Assembly (NCBI GenBank): GCA_934796775.1
Contig: CAKVPH010000024.1
Coordinates: 1-25,107, forward strand
Reading direction: 5' to 3'
Length of the DNA stretch: 25,107 nucleotides
DNA from: an uncultured Clostridia bacterium
GTDB taxonomy: Bacteria; Bacillota; Clostridia; Christensenellales; Borkfalkiaceae
Shown here piece after piece: positions 1 to 7,721 of this stretch (position 1 is the stretch's first letter; each line of letters starts with the position of its first letter). Position numbers and translations under genes: made by a program. The notes under the pieces are model-generated. The model was not told the origin of the DNA. It was given only the letters and a program-made list of their open reading frames with translations, and made no database searches.

Positions 1-69
1 AGTAGTTAAGCTCAATCACGCCCAAAGTACTCGGTCGGTCACGACCCGGAAGGATAGGTAGTTGCCGCT
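1..69 (+). rRNA. rrf: 5S ribosomal RNA, 3' part (5' end outside window)
   Basis: The window opens inside a 5S rRNA. The stretch AGTTAAGCTC at 4-13 is the highly conserved 5S segment, and the later GGAAGGATAGG with a final TTGCCGC matches the usual 3' third of bacterial 5S rRNA. The 5' part that pairs with the 3' end lies before position 1, so the exact end (about 69) is estimated. It is followed at once by a rho-independent terminator, which fits the last gene of an rRNA operon on the + strand. Confidence 0.88.
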
Positions 70-76
70 TTCTATT

Positions 77-117
77 AAAAACGTATTTGCTTTTATATAA
101 AGTAGGTACGTTTTTTC
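77..117 (+). terminator. Rho-independent terminator of the rRNA operon
   Basis: A hairpin with arms ACGTA (81-85) and TACGT (107-111) continues inward through TTTGCTTT/AAAGTAGG with three G-U wobbles. It is preceded by AAAA and followed by a run of six T. It lies directly after the 5S rRNA. Confidence 0.8.
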
Positions 118-126
118 TTATATTTA

Positions 127-152
127 GGTTCTACAATAAATGTCGGGGTGTG
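127..152 (+). repeat. Left inverted repeat of the ISL3 element
   Basis: The end reads GGTTCT, five variable bases, AAATGT, C, GGGGTGTG. It pairs with the complement of 1508-1533. Confidence 0.8.
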
Positions 153-257
153 AAAAATAACGTTCCGACATTTTTTTTAAGGCAAAAAAAAAGAGCATAA
201 AATCAAAAAATCCGATAGAATTAGTTTACACCCAAAAAAACAAAGGATTTTCAATTT

Positions 258-1434
258 ATGCTCAATTTGCAGTTTATCAAAAACGCGTTAGGATTGCAAG
301 AAAAAGACCATATAGTTAGTAAAGTTGACGGTAAAATTTTAAAATTAGTCGTATCTTCGGATATTACAGAGCAGATTTGCCCGAAATGCGGCACTAAAAC
401 AACCCGTACTCACGATTATCGCACTCAAAACAAAAACCGTTAATATCGTAAATAAACCAACTACTTTAGTGTTTAAAAAACGCAGATAGGTCTGTCTGAA
501 TTGCGTAAAACGTTTTTACGAACACTATGATTTCATTGCGAAACACCACCACATCGCAAAAAACGTATTCATAAAAATCATAAATGATTTAAAAGAATTG
601 CGAGCAATGAAAAGCATAGCCAAAGCGAATAACGTTTCTGCAAACACAGTGCAACGCGCTCACAAATTCGCCGGTTGCATAGGTTATTCAGAACTTCCCG
701 AAGTGTTAAGCATAGACGAATTCAAAGGCAACGCCGGCGGTGAAAAATATCTTTTGCAAATATCAGACGCTAAGAACAAAAAACTCTTGAACATTCTGCC
801 TTGCCGTAAAAAACTGTATATATCGCAATATTTTGCTTCTTTTTCGCTTAACGAACGCAAAAAGGTCAAGTATCTCGTAACCGATATGTGGCGCGATTAT
901 GCCGATTTGAAAAGGTATTTTCCTAACGCAGAACTCGTAGTCGATAAATATCATTACAAAAGACAAATACATTGGGCAATCGATCGGATACGAAAGAGAA
1001 TACAGAAAACTTTTTCTAAAAATGGTCGGTTATGTTTTAAAAGATTACGTTTTTTGTTGCACAAAAACTACGAAAACCTGAATTTAGAAGACAGAATAGC
1101 GTTAACGACTATACTTGAACAAAGTGAAGAACTATATACTGCATGGCAAATGAAAGAAATGTTTAATGAGATAATGAGTATAACCGATTATGATGAAATA
1201 GTCAGACGATTTAAAGAATGGATTAAATTTGTCGAGAGTTTAAAAATATCTGAGTTCGCCGATTGTGTAAAAGCGTATCGTCGCTTGTTTTGGGGAATCG
1301 TCGAATCATTCAGATTGCCGTATAGCAACGGCTTTACAGAAGGAAAAAACAACAAGATAAAGGTATTAAAACGCAACGCATTCGGTTTCAGAAACTTTGA
1401 TAATTACAGAAAACGAATATTGCTTACCGCTTAA
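258..1434 (+). pseudogene. ISL3-family transposase, disrupted by a frameshift and a stop
   Basis: The N-terminal piece (258-443) has the typical opening of ISL3 transposases, including a CPKCGTKT zinc-finger half and HDYRTQ. The frame then stops at 441-443. From about 448 the homologous reading continues in another frame as KPTTLVFKKRR, but is cut again by TAG at 487-489, where ISL3 relatives usually have Tyr or a similar residue before the CLNC half of the finger. From 490 the frame is open to 1434 and carries the DDE-type transposase core (LSIDEFKG near 711, VTDMWRDYADL near 880, and the C-terminal FTEGKNNKIKVLKR). One frameshift plus one nonsense codon mean no full-length protein is made unless recoding occurs. 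The C-terminus looks complete, so decay was by point lesions rather than truncation. An internal ATG at 604 could start a fragment lacking the finger. Confidence 0.88.
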
Positions 1435-1481
1435 AATACGTTTTAAGCAAAAAAAATGACGGCAACTCAAAAAAGTTGCCG
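1429..1481 (+). other. Two hairpins at the end of the transposase
   Basis: A perfect 8-bp stem GCTTAAAA/TTTTAAGC with a TACG loop (1429-1448) overlaps the transposase stop codon. A second stem CGGCAACT/AGTTGCCG follows at 1460-1481. Neither is followed by a T-run on the + strand, so these are not clear intrinsic terminators. They may protect or end the transposase message. Confidence 0.45.
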
Positions 1482-1507
1482 CCGCTATTAAACTATTTTC
1501 TATCGCC

Positions 1508-1533
1508 CACACCCCAACATTTGACAAAGAACC
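1508..1533 (-). repeat. Right inverted repeat of the ISL3 element
   Basis: Read on the - strand it is GGTTCT, five variable bases, AAATGT, T, GGGGTGTG. It is the partner of 127-152. Confidence 0.8.
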
Positions 1534-1552
1534 AGTTTTTTTTAAAAATGTA

Positions 1553-1581
1553 TTGACATATAGAAGAAAATAGTGTAAAAT
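1553..1581 (+). promoter_or_regulatory. Predicted promoter of the cas operon
   Basis: TTGACA (1553-1558), a 17-base spacer and TAAAAT (1576-1581) form a near-consensus sigma-A promoter facing cas9. Transcription would start near 1588 and give a cas9 leader of about 210 nt that crosses the whole tracrRNA gene in the antisense sense. The -35 box begins 20 bp outside the ISL3 right end, so the IS did not supply it. Confidence 0.65.
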
Positions 1582-1637
1582 AACAAAATAATGAGAAGTG
1601 TTTAATATTCAATATAAAATGCTTAAATTTCGAAAAA

Positions 1638-1756
1638 GAAAAAACTCGCCATAAGCGAGTTAAGGCACACAGCGTGTGCAACCGCAAAAGCGGCGATGTG
1701 AAAAAATTTTATTTGAACCAATGGTGTAATCTTAAATGGTAGTCACTCACTTAAGT
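1638..1756 (-). ncRNA. tracrRNA of the type II-A system
   Basis: On the - strand the region 1745-1711 is an anti-repeat. Its first 24 bases after the start (1744-1721) are perfectly complementary to the last part of the CRISPR repeat up to GGTAGTC. A short bulge (TGG against GT) follows, and then TTCAAAT pairs with the GTTTGA start of the repeat. This upper stem, bulge and lower stem form the known type II guide duplex. Downstream come hairpins CCGC-TTTT-GCGG (1693-1682), GCACAC-GCT-GTGTGC (1679-1665) and a terminator AACTCGC/GCGAGTT (1661-1643) followed by six T (1644-1639). The estimated RNA is about 119 nt. The start comes from the promoter spacing and the end from the terminator. It is divergent from cas9 and antisense to the predicted cas9 leader. 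Confidence 0.9.
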
Positions 1757-1762
1757 GATTAT

Positions 1763-1791
1763 ATTCTAACATAACAAAAGGAGAATGTCAA
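1763..1791 (-). promoter_or_regulatory. Predicted tracrRNA promoter
   Basis: On the - strand TTGACA (1791-1786), 17 bases, then TAGAAT (1768-1763) place the start near 1756. A TATAAT at 1763-1758 is an alternative -10 but would need a 22-base spacer. The -35 box overlaps the AAGGA just before the cas9 start codon, so the tracrRNA promoter and the cas9 ribosome-binding region share the same bases. Confidence 0.7.
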
Positions 1792-1798
1792 GGAAAAA

Positions 1799-4700
1799 AT
1801 GGAAAAAAATTATTATTTAGGGTTGGATATAGGAACCGATTCAGTCGGTTGGGCTGTAACTGATGAAGAATATAATTTATTTAAAGAAAAAGGAAAAGAT
1901 TTCTGGGGAGCTTACCTTTTTGATACGGCGCAAACGGCACAGGATAGGCGTCAATTTCGTGCAAATAGAAGGAGAATTGCCCGCATTAGGCAAAGAATTA
2001 AGTTGCTCCAAGAAATTTTCTCACCAGAAATAGCGAAAAATGACTTTTCATTTTTTATAAGATTAAATGAAAGTGCTTATACAGCTGACGATAAAGGCGT
2101 TGATGGTATTGATTCGCTATTTCATGATGTTGATTTTACCGATAAAGACTATTTTAAAAAATATCCTACAATTTATCATTTAAGAGCCGCTTTTTTAGAC
2201 AAAAAAGCAGCGAAAGAAATTACAGACATAAGATTATTGTATCTGGCTGTTCATCATATTATAAAAAACAGAGGGCATTTTTTATTTGAAGACCAGGTTT
2301 TCCATGCTCAGGACAAAAATGAAATCAGAAAGTCTTTTTCTGAACTTAATGATTATTTGGTTGATGATATTGAAGATTCTTTTATTTTCTGCCGTATTGA
2401 TGAATTAATTTGCATTTTATTAAAAAAGGATATAGGAAAAAACGACAAAGAAAAAGAAATAAAGAATCTTTATGGACCTCAAAATCGAAAAATACAGGCT
2501 ATTATAAGAGCGATTATAGGGAAAAAAGTCTCTTTTAAAGATTTATTTGAAGATTATGATTGCGAAGAATTAAAAGATTTTTGCTTTTCGAACGATTCAT
2601 TTGCAGAGGATAAAATTAAAGAATGTTGCGGCAGCGACCAATACGTTTTAATTGAAATTCTTAAAAAAATATATGACTGGACAGTATTAACCGGAATACT
2701 AAATGGGCAGGAATTTATATCTTATGCAATGGTAAATAAATATGAACAGCATAAAGCCGATTTACGTCTTTTAAAAGATTACATAGCTAAAAATTATCCG
2801 GAAAAATATAAAGAAGTATTCCATGAAAAGTATTTAAAAGACGGGAAAATTATTCTTAAAAATTATGCTGCATATGTTGGTTTGTGCGGGCGTGAAAAGG
2901 GAAAGAAAATTTCTAAAGATGAGTTTTATAAATATCTAAAAAGTTTTGTAAAAGAGGAAACGATACTTCAAAGAATAGAACAAGGTACGTTTTTATCTAA
3001 GCCTCGTTCTAACGAAAATGGTGTAATTCCTTATCAATTACATAAAATTGAACTTGAATGCATTTTAGAAAATGCCGTACAAAATTTTCCTTTTTTGGAA
3101 AACGAAAGTGATGGAATAAAAACAAAAGACAAAATAATATCTTTACTTACATTCAGGATTCCATATTATGTCGGACCGCTCAATGATTTGCATAGTAAGA
3201 GCGGTCAAGGTTTTGCATGGGTAAAAAAATATAGCGGTAGAGAAAACGAAAAAATTACACCGTGGAATTTTGATTCGATTATTGATAAAAATGCGTCTGA
3301 AGAAGAATTTATAAAACGTATGACTAATAAATGTCAATATTTAATAGGCGAAGACGTATTGCCAAAGGCTTCTTTAGCATATTCGGAGTTTGATTTTTTA
3401 AATCAACTTAATAATTTGTCTTATGGCGGCAAACGACTTGATAAAAAAGCTCGTGAAATAATATACGATTATGCTCAGCATAATAAAAAAATAACTATTG
3501 CTAAAATAGGAAAATTGCTTGAAATAAACGGTCTTATTGAAAAAGGGAGCGGTAAAAAGGAAAATTTTGGCGGCTATGATAATGACTTTAAAGCATCTTT
3601 ATCGAGTTGGATATTTATGCGCGAAGTGTTTGGCGATAAATTTAACCTTGAAATGTGCGAAAAAATCATTTTGTGGTTTACTGTTATGAGCGATAAAAAC
3701 AGAATTGCCGACAGAATAAAAAGGGAATATGATATTGACGAAGATACAATCAAAAAATTAAAACAATTTAATTGTAGCGGTTGGGGCAGATTATCTTTAG
3801 CATTTTTGACAAAAATAAACGGCATAGACAAAAATGGCGAGATAATGAATATTTTAAGCGCAATGCGCGAAACCGGATGCAATCTTATGGAATTGTTATC
3901 ATCTGATTTTACTTTTTCAGATGAAATAAAGAAATTCAACGACGAAAGGAATAATTGTCAAAAGATAAATTACCAAACTATCGAAGATTTATATTGTTCA
4001 CCGTCTGTAAAGCGTGCTATATGGAGAACGATATGTCTTACTCGTGAAATTGAGAAAATAGAAGGAAAACCGCCTAAAAAGATATTTGTAGAAATGGCTC
4101 GCGGAGCAGAAGAAGACAAAAAAGGTGTTCGTACTAAGTCGAGAAAAGAACAAATTATTGAGTTATATCGAAATATTGAATTAGAAAAACGTGACTGGTT
4201 AAGAGAAATCGATACAGTTTCTGATACAAAGTTTTTTAGCGATAAACTTGTTTTATATTACAGACAAATGGGCAAATGCGCATATACAGGACAAGCTATT
4301 TCTCTGAATGATGTTTTTAACGTAAATATTTGCGATATAGATCACATTTATCCTCGGTCAAAAATACCAGACGATAGTTTAGATAATCGAGTTTTAAGTT
4401 TGAAAACGGCAAACAGTGCTAAAAGCGATAAATATCCTATAAGTGAAGACGTTCGAAAAAAGATGTTGTCTACTTGGTGCTATTGGCATGAAAATGGGCT
4501 TATTTCCGATGAAAAATTTTATAGGCTTTCAAGAGTAACACCGCTTTCAACCGAAGAAGTTGCAGATTTTATTCAACGTCAACTTGTTGAAACAAGGCAA
4601 AGCACAAAAATAGTTGCGTCAATTTTAAAAGAGCTTTACCCTAAGAGTGTAGTTGTGTATTCAAAAGCAAGAAATGTAAGCAATTTCAGGCATGAATTTG

Positions 4701-5794
4701 GCTTAGTTAAAGTTCGCGAACTAAATGATTTACACCATGCTAAGGACGCCTATTTAAATATAGTAGTCGGGAATGTTTATAACGTAAAATTTAACGGCAA
4801 TGCAAGGTGGTATTTTGAAAATAACACATCGGATACAAGTGTTGCTCAGAATTTGTTTAAAAAAGATTTAAAAGGTGCGTGGATTGTAGCAAATCAAAAT
4901 AAAATAATTGAAACTGTAAAGAAAAATACTTGCAGAATAGTAAGGTTTACTTCTGAAGGGCATGGCGGCTTTTTTGATGCGACTATAAAAACAAAAGGCG
5001 CAAACGATAAACTTATTCCTTTAAAGAGCAAAGAGCCTTATATAAATACCGATAAATATGGTGGATATGATTCGGCTGCTACTGCATATTTTTCATTAGT
5101 AAAAAGCATAGATAAAAAAGGGAAAAAAGTTATATCGTTAGAAGCTATTCCTATTTACATAAATCGTTTAGGTGAAAATGCTGTTAAAGATTATTTGATC
5201 CGTAACGCAAAGTTGAATCAACCTGAAATTCTTATAAAAGAAATTAAGCTGAATTCTCTACTTAATATAAACGGCGCATATGTTTGGTTAAGAGGCAAAA
5301 CAGGTGAGTACTTTGTTTTGTGTAATGCTAATGAGCTTTTACTTGACGAAGAAAACACCGTACATTTAAAGAAAATTATTTCGCTAAAAAAGAAGCAAAA
5401 GGAATTAAGAAAAGAATTTGCGATTGATCCGTTGATAGATAAAATTGATTACCCGCAAAATATGACTTTATACAGGGCATTATATAAAAAACTTTCCGAA
5501 AAGCCATTTTGTAATCTTACTATAGGGCAAAAAGCTCAAACACTTCAGAAAAAAGAAAATGTATTTGCAAATCTTTCTTTAGAAGAGCAATGTACAGTAT
5601 TGCTTGAAATTTTAAATTTTATGAAATGTGATAGCACTACGGCGAATTTAGAGAAAATAGAAGGTAAAGCTCAGGAAGGTAAAATTCTTCATTCAAAAAC
5701 TATCAAGCAAGATGAAAAAATAACGCTCATTACGCAATCGCCGACGGGCTATTATCGTTCGGTTATAAATCTTACAGATTATTACAACAAATGA
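1799..5794 (+). CDS. cas9: CRISPR-associated endonuclease Cas9 (type II-A)
   Basis: A dual-RNA-guided DNA endonuclease of 1331 aa, near the size of SpCas9. RuvC-I is at the N-terminus (LGLDIGTDSVGWAV, catalytic D10), followed by an Arg-rich bridge helix (about 51-70, RRQFRANRRRIARIRQR). RuvC-II is IFVEMARG with E765. The HNH motif DIDHIYPRS has D848 and H849, with N863 and N872 matching the SpCas9 positions 854 and 863. RuvC-III is HHAKDAYLN with H979, H980 and D983. All catalytic residues are present, so both nuclease domains should work. The C-terminal PAM-interacting part is too variable to predict the PAM by eye. Two SD candidates precede the ATG: AAGGAG at 1778-1783 (15 bases away) and AAGGA at 1790-1794 (4 bases away). 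No other in-frame start fits. The stop overlaps the cas1 start by ATGA. Confidence 0.98.
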   Translation: MEKNYYLGLDIGTDSVGWAVTDEEYNLFKEKGKDFWGAYLFDTAQTAQDRRQFRANRRRIARIRQRIKLLQEIFSPEIAKNDFSFFIRLNESAYTADDKGVDGIDSLFHDVDFTDKDYFKKYPTIYHLRAAFLDKKAAKEITDIRLLYLAVHHIIKNRGHFLFEDQVFHAQDKNEIRKSFSELNDYLVDDIEDSFIFCRIDELICILLKKDIGKNDKEKEIKNLYGPQNRKIQAIIRAIIGKKVSFKDLFEDYDCEELKDFCFSNDSFAEDKIKECCGSDQYVLIEILKKIYDWTVLTGILNGQEFISYAMVNKYEQHKADLRLLKDYIAKNYPEKYKEVFHEKYLKDGKIILKNYAAYVGLCGREKGKKISKDEFYKYLKSFVKEETILQRIEQGTFLSKPRSNENGVIPYQLHKIELECILENAVQNFPFLENESDGIKTKDKIISLLTFRIPYYVGPLNDLHSKSGQGFAWVKKYSGRENEKITPWNFDSIIDKNASEEEFIKRMTNKCQYLIGEDVLPKASLAYSEFDFLNQLNNLSYGGKRLDKKAREIIYDYAQHNKKITIAKIGKLLEINGLIEKGSGKKENFGGYDNDFKASLSSWIFMREVFGDKFNLEMCEKIILWFTVMSDKNRIADRIKREYDIDEDTIKKLKQFNCSGWGRLSLAFLTKINGIDKNGEIMNILSAMRETGCNLMELLSSDFTFSDEIKKFNDERNNCQKINYQTIEDLYCSPSVKRAIWRTICLTREIEKIEGKPPKKIFVEMARGAEEDKKGVRTKSRKEQIIELYRNIELEKRDWLREIDTVSDTKFFSDKLVLYYRQMGKCAYTGQAISLNDVFNVNICDIDHIYPRSKIPDDSLDNRVLSLKTANSAKSDKYPISEDVRKKMLSTWCYWHENGLISDEKFYRLSRVTPLSTEEVADFIQRQLVETRQSTKIVASILKELYPKSVVVYSKARNVSNFRHEFGLVKVRELNDLHHAKDAYLNIVVGNVYNVKFNGNARWYFENNTSDTSVAQNLFKKDLKGAWIVANQNKIIETVKKNTCRIVRFTSEGHGGFFDATIKTKGANDKLIPLKSKEPYINTDKYGGYDSAATAYFSLVKSIDKKGKKVISLEAIPIYINRLGENAVKDYLIRNAKLNQPEILIKEIKLNSLLNINGAYVWLRGKTGEYFVLCNANELLLDEENTVHLKKIISLKKKQKELRKEFAIDPLIDKIDYPQNMTLYRALYKKLSEKPFCNLTIGQKAQTLQKKENVFANLSLEEQCTVLLEILNFMKCDSTTANLEKIEGKAQEGKILHSKTIKQDEKITLITQSPTGYYRSVINLTDYYNK

Positions 5795-6684
5795 GTTGGC
5801 GTACCGTGGTAGTTTCTTCTCACTGCAAACTTGAATATAAGCTCGGATATTTAGTTTGCCGAGGAGAAACTACTAAAAAAATACATTTGTCCGAGATAGG
5901 TTCACTTATAATCGAAACTCCTGCAGTTTCTTTTACGGCAGTACTTATCTGTGAGTTGATAAAAAATAAAATAAACGTAGTATTTTGTGACGAAAAACAT
6001 AATCCGCATTCACAGGTGTTAGCTATTCACGGCAGCCATGATACAAGCAAAAAATTAAAAAATCAAATTGAATGGGAACCTGATATAAAAACGATAATAT
6101 GGACTGAAATAGTAAAAAATAAATTAATCCAGCAAGCGTCATTTTTAAGCTATCTTAATTTATCTCAGGCGGAAAAATTATTTTCTTATATAAAAGAGTT
6201 GCAATTAGGCGATAGCACTAACCGTGAAGGGCATGCGGCAAAGGTCTATTTTAACGCATTATTCGGTGAAAATTTTTATAGGGGGGACACGGATTTTATA
6301 AATAGCGCATTAAATTATGGCTATAGTTTAATTTTATCATTGTTTAATCGCATTATAGTTGCAAACGGTTATAATACGCAAATAGGACTATTTCATAAAA
6401 ACGAATTTAACCCTTTTAATTTTTCATCTGATCTTATGGAACCTTTCAGACCTTTAGTTGATAGAATGGTATATAATATGAAAAGCAAGTCTTTTGATAC
6501 GGAAGAAAAAAGATATATGCAGAATATATTTAATGAAAAAGTATTTATTTTCGGCAAAATGTATTGCCTAACAGACGCTGCGGCTATTTATTGTAAAAGT
6601 ATTTTTGAAGCTTTATGTAATAGGGATGTGTCACTTATTAAAAATTATGAGTTACAGATTTATGAGAATAGTTGTTTTTTTTGA
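5791..6684 (+). CDS. cas1: CRISPR integrase Cas1 (type II)
   Basis: Cas1 is the metal-dependent integrase that, with Cas2, inserts new spacers at the leader end of the array. The protein is 297 aa, usual for type II Cas1. The three metal ligands of the family can be read: E146 in NREGHAAKVYFNALFG, H202 in GLFHKNEFNPFNF and E217 in DLMEPFRPLVDR. The N-terminal beta domain begins MSWRTVVVSSHCKLEYKLGYL, as in streptococcal relatives. The start codon overlaps the cas9 stop (ATGA), indicating translational coupling within one operon. The 3' end overlaps cas2 by 38 bp. Confidence 0.97.
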   Translation: MSWRTVVVSSHCKLEYKLGYLVCRGETTKKIHLSEIGSLIIETPAVSFTAVLICELIKNKINVVFCDEKHNPHSQVLAIHGSHDTSKKLKNQIEWEPDIKTIIWTEIVKNKLIQQASFLSYLNLSQAEKLFSYIKELQLGDSTNREGHAAKVYFNALFGENFYRGDTDFINSALNYGYSLILSLFNRIIVANGYNTQIGLFHKNEFNPFNFSSDLMEPFRPLVDRMVYNMKSKSFDTEEKRYMQNIFNEKVFIFGKMYCLTDAAAIYCKSIFEALCNRDVSLIKNYELQIYENSCFF

Positions 6685-6967
6685 TTTACCAACCGAAACT
6701 TCTAAACAACGTGCTGATTATCGTGCATTTAGAAAGTTTTTAATAAAAAGCGGTTTTGTTATGATGCAAGAATCTGTATATAGTAAAATTGTACTTAACA
6801 ATACCGTTGGTGATAATATTCGTGAAAATATACGAAAGCAAAAAATAAAAAGTGGGCTTATTCAGGTTTTAACTGTAACAGAAAAACAATTTGAAAAAAT
6901 GGAATTTATAATTGGTGAGGCAAATACGGTGTTTGAAAATAGCGATAAAAGGCTTATAGTTTTATGA
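6647..6967 (+). CDS. cas2: CRISPR-associated protein Cas2
   Basis: Cas2 is the central dimer of the Cas1-Cas2 integration complex. From the ATG at 6647 it gives 106 aa beginning MSYRFMRIVVFFDLPTET, the same opening pattern as streptococcal type II-A Cas2 (MSYRYMR...). That is why this start is chosen over an upstream ATG at 6605 and the internal ATG at 6662. The conserved strand-1 Asp is in VVFFDLP, and the family motifs YRAFRKFLIKSGF, VYSK and ILTVTEKQF-like (QVLTVTEKQF) follow. There is no strong SD, and the 38-bp overlap with cas1 implies coupled translation. The stop overlaps csn2 by ATGA. Confidence 0.95.
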   Translation: MSYRFMRIVVFFDLPTETSKQRADYRAFRKFLIKSGFVMMQESVYSKIVLNNTVGDNIRENIRKQKIKSGLIQVLTVTEKQFEKMEFIIGEANTVFENSDKRLIVL

Positions 6968-7635
6968 AAATATCTCATTTTGATTTTTCTGAGCCGTTTG
7001 AACTAAAAAACAATTTTGGAATATTAATTGTAGAAAACTCACAAAAGTTATATGAATATTGTTGTGATTTTTTATCGTTACAGAATAATGACGAAGGCGA
7101 TTTTATTATAAGTGATAACAATAAAGAATTATCTTTTAAAAAAAATGCATATATCGTTTTTGATTTTTTTAATCTTTCGATGCAAGATAAAAAGATTATA
7201 GCGGGATTATATTCCGAATTATCAAAAATTGTTGATGAAAAATATCCGTCTGAACAGTGGGAAATTTGTTGTAAAATTACAAATTTAATGGATAAACTTT
7301 CATTAGAATGCGATTATCCTATTGAACATTCAGAACAAATATTCTTTACGGATTTTTTAAAATTATTAAAAGTTCAGCCATTATCAACTTACGATAATTT
7401 TTTAGAAAAAATAACTAATTATATAGATGCCGTTGCTTCGTTTACAGATATAAAGCTTTTAATTTTTGTTGGTCTTAGAATGTTTTTACCCAAAGAAGAT
7501 ATGTTGTCTTTAATTAAGCATGTAGCTTATTCTTCTGTTAATGTTTTAATGATAGAAAAAATACAACCACAAAGATTAAATGACGAAACTATGCTTATTA
7601 TTGATAAAGATTTATGTGAAATACTTGTCAAATAA
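6964..7635 (+). CDS. csn2: Csn2, type II-A adaptation protein
   Basis: Csn2 forms a toroidal tetramer that slides on DNA ends and is needed for spacer acquisition in type II-A systems. At 223 aa it matches the short Csn2 form (about 220 aa in S. pyogenes) rather than the long form. Family features include the N-terminal strand region FGILIVENSQKLYEYC, the central helical domain, the segment LLIFVGLRMFLPKEDMLSLIKHV, the following NVLMIEKIQPQRL and the typical end MLIIDKDLCEIL. It is the last gene of the cas operon. The presence of csn2 assigns the locus to subtype II-A. The -35 box of the array promoter lies in its last codons. Confidence 0.94.
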   Translation: MKISHFDFSEPFELKNNFGILIVENSQKLYEYCCDFLSLQNNDEGDFIISDNNKELSFKKNAYIVFDFFNLSMQDKKIIAGLYSELSKIVDEKYPSEQWEICCKITNLMDKLSLECDYPIEHSEQIFFTDFLKLLKVQPLSTYDNFLEKITNYIDAVASFTDIKLLIFVGLRMFLPKEDMLSLIKHVAYSSVNVLMIEKIQPQRLNDETMLIIDKDLCEILVK

Positions 7636-7653
7636 ATCTATTTAATATATAAT
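7625..7653 (+). promoter_or_regulatory. Predicted pre-crRNA promoter
   Basis: TTGTCA (7625-7630), a 17-base spacer and TATAAT (7648-7653) give a strong promoter toward the array, with a start near 7660, about 60 bp before the first repeat. Its -35 lies within the last codons of csn2. Confidence 0.7.
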
Positions 7654-7721
7654 AATTGTAGATTACATGTTTTACCGTTTAAGATTAATGCGTGTGGTGC
7701 GTAAAAATACTCAAATTTGAG
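7636..7721 (+). promoter_or_regulatory. CRISPR leader with leader-anchoring sequence
   Basis: This is the AT-rich 86-bp stretch between the csn2 stop and repeat 1. Its last seven bases (7715-7721) are ATTTGAG, identical to the leader-anchoring sequence known to direct Cas1-Cas2 integration in streptococcal type II-A loci. That motif is half of a perfect 12-bp palindrome CTCAAATTTGAG (7710-7721) touching repeat 1. New spacers should therefore enter at 7722. Confidence 0.85.

Larger units (their letters stand above)
127..1533 (+). mobile_element. ISL3-family insertion sequence, inactive
   Basis: The element is about 1.4 kb, within the ISL3 size range, and carries one ISL3-type transposase reading frame that is broken. 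Its ends are imperfect 26-bp inverted repeats (127-152 and 1508-1533), both starting GGTTCT on their outer side and sharing AAATGT and GGGGTGTG, 20 of 26 positions identical. ISL3 elements usually make 8-bp target duplications. The 8 bases on the left (119-126, TATATTTA) and on the right (1534-1541, AGTTTTTT) do not match, so the insertion is old, rearranged or flanked by decayed duplications. It sits between the rRNA operon terminator and the cas-operon promoter. Confidence 0.85.

Noticed and set aside
119..1541. 8-bp target duplication of the ISL3 element
   Set aside because: The flanking octamers TATATTTA and AGTTTTTT do not match.
1747..1763. TATAAT at 1763-1758 as the tracrRNA -10 box
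   Set aside because: With the TTGACA at 1791-1786 the spacer would be 22 bases. TAGAAT at 1768-1763 gives exactly 17.
3574..3939. A 121-aa open frame on the - strand inside cas9
   Set aside because: It is fully inside cas9, has no family signature and no ribosome site. It is a shadow frame, as are the antisense frames in prfA, trpS and other genes.
6605..6646. An upstream start for cas2 at 6605
   Set aside because: The added residues (MKLYVIGMCHLLKI) are not like Cas2. The start at 6647 matches the streptococcal opening MSYR-MR.
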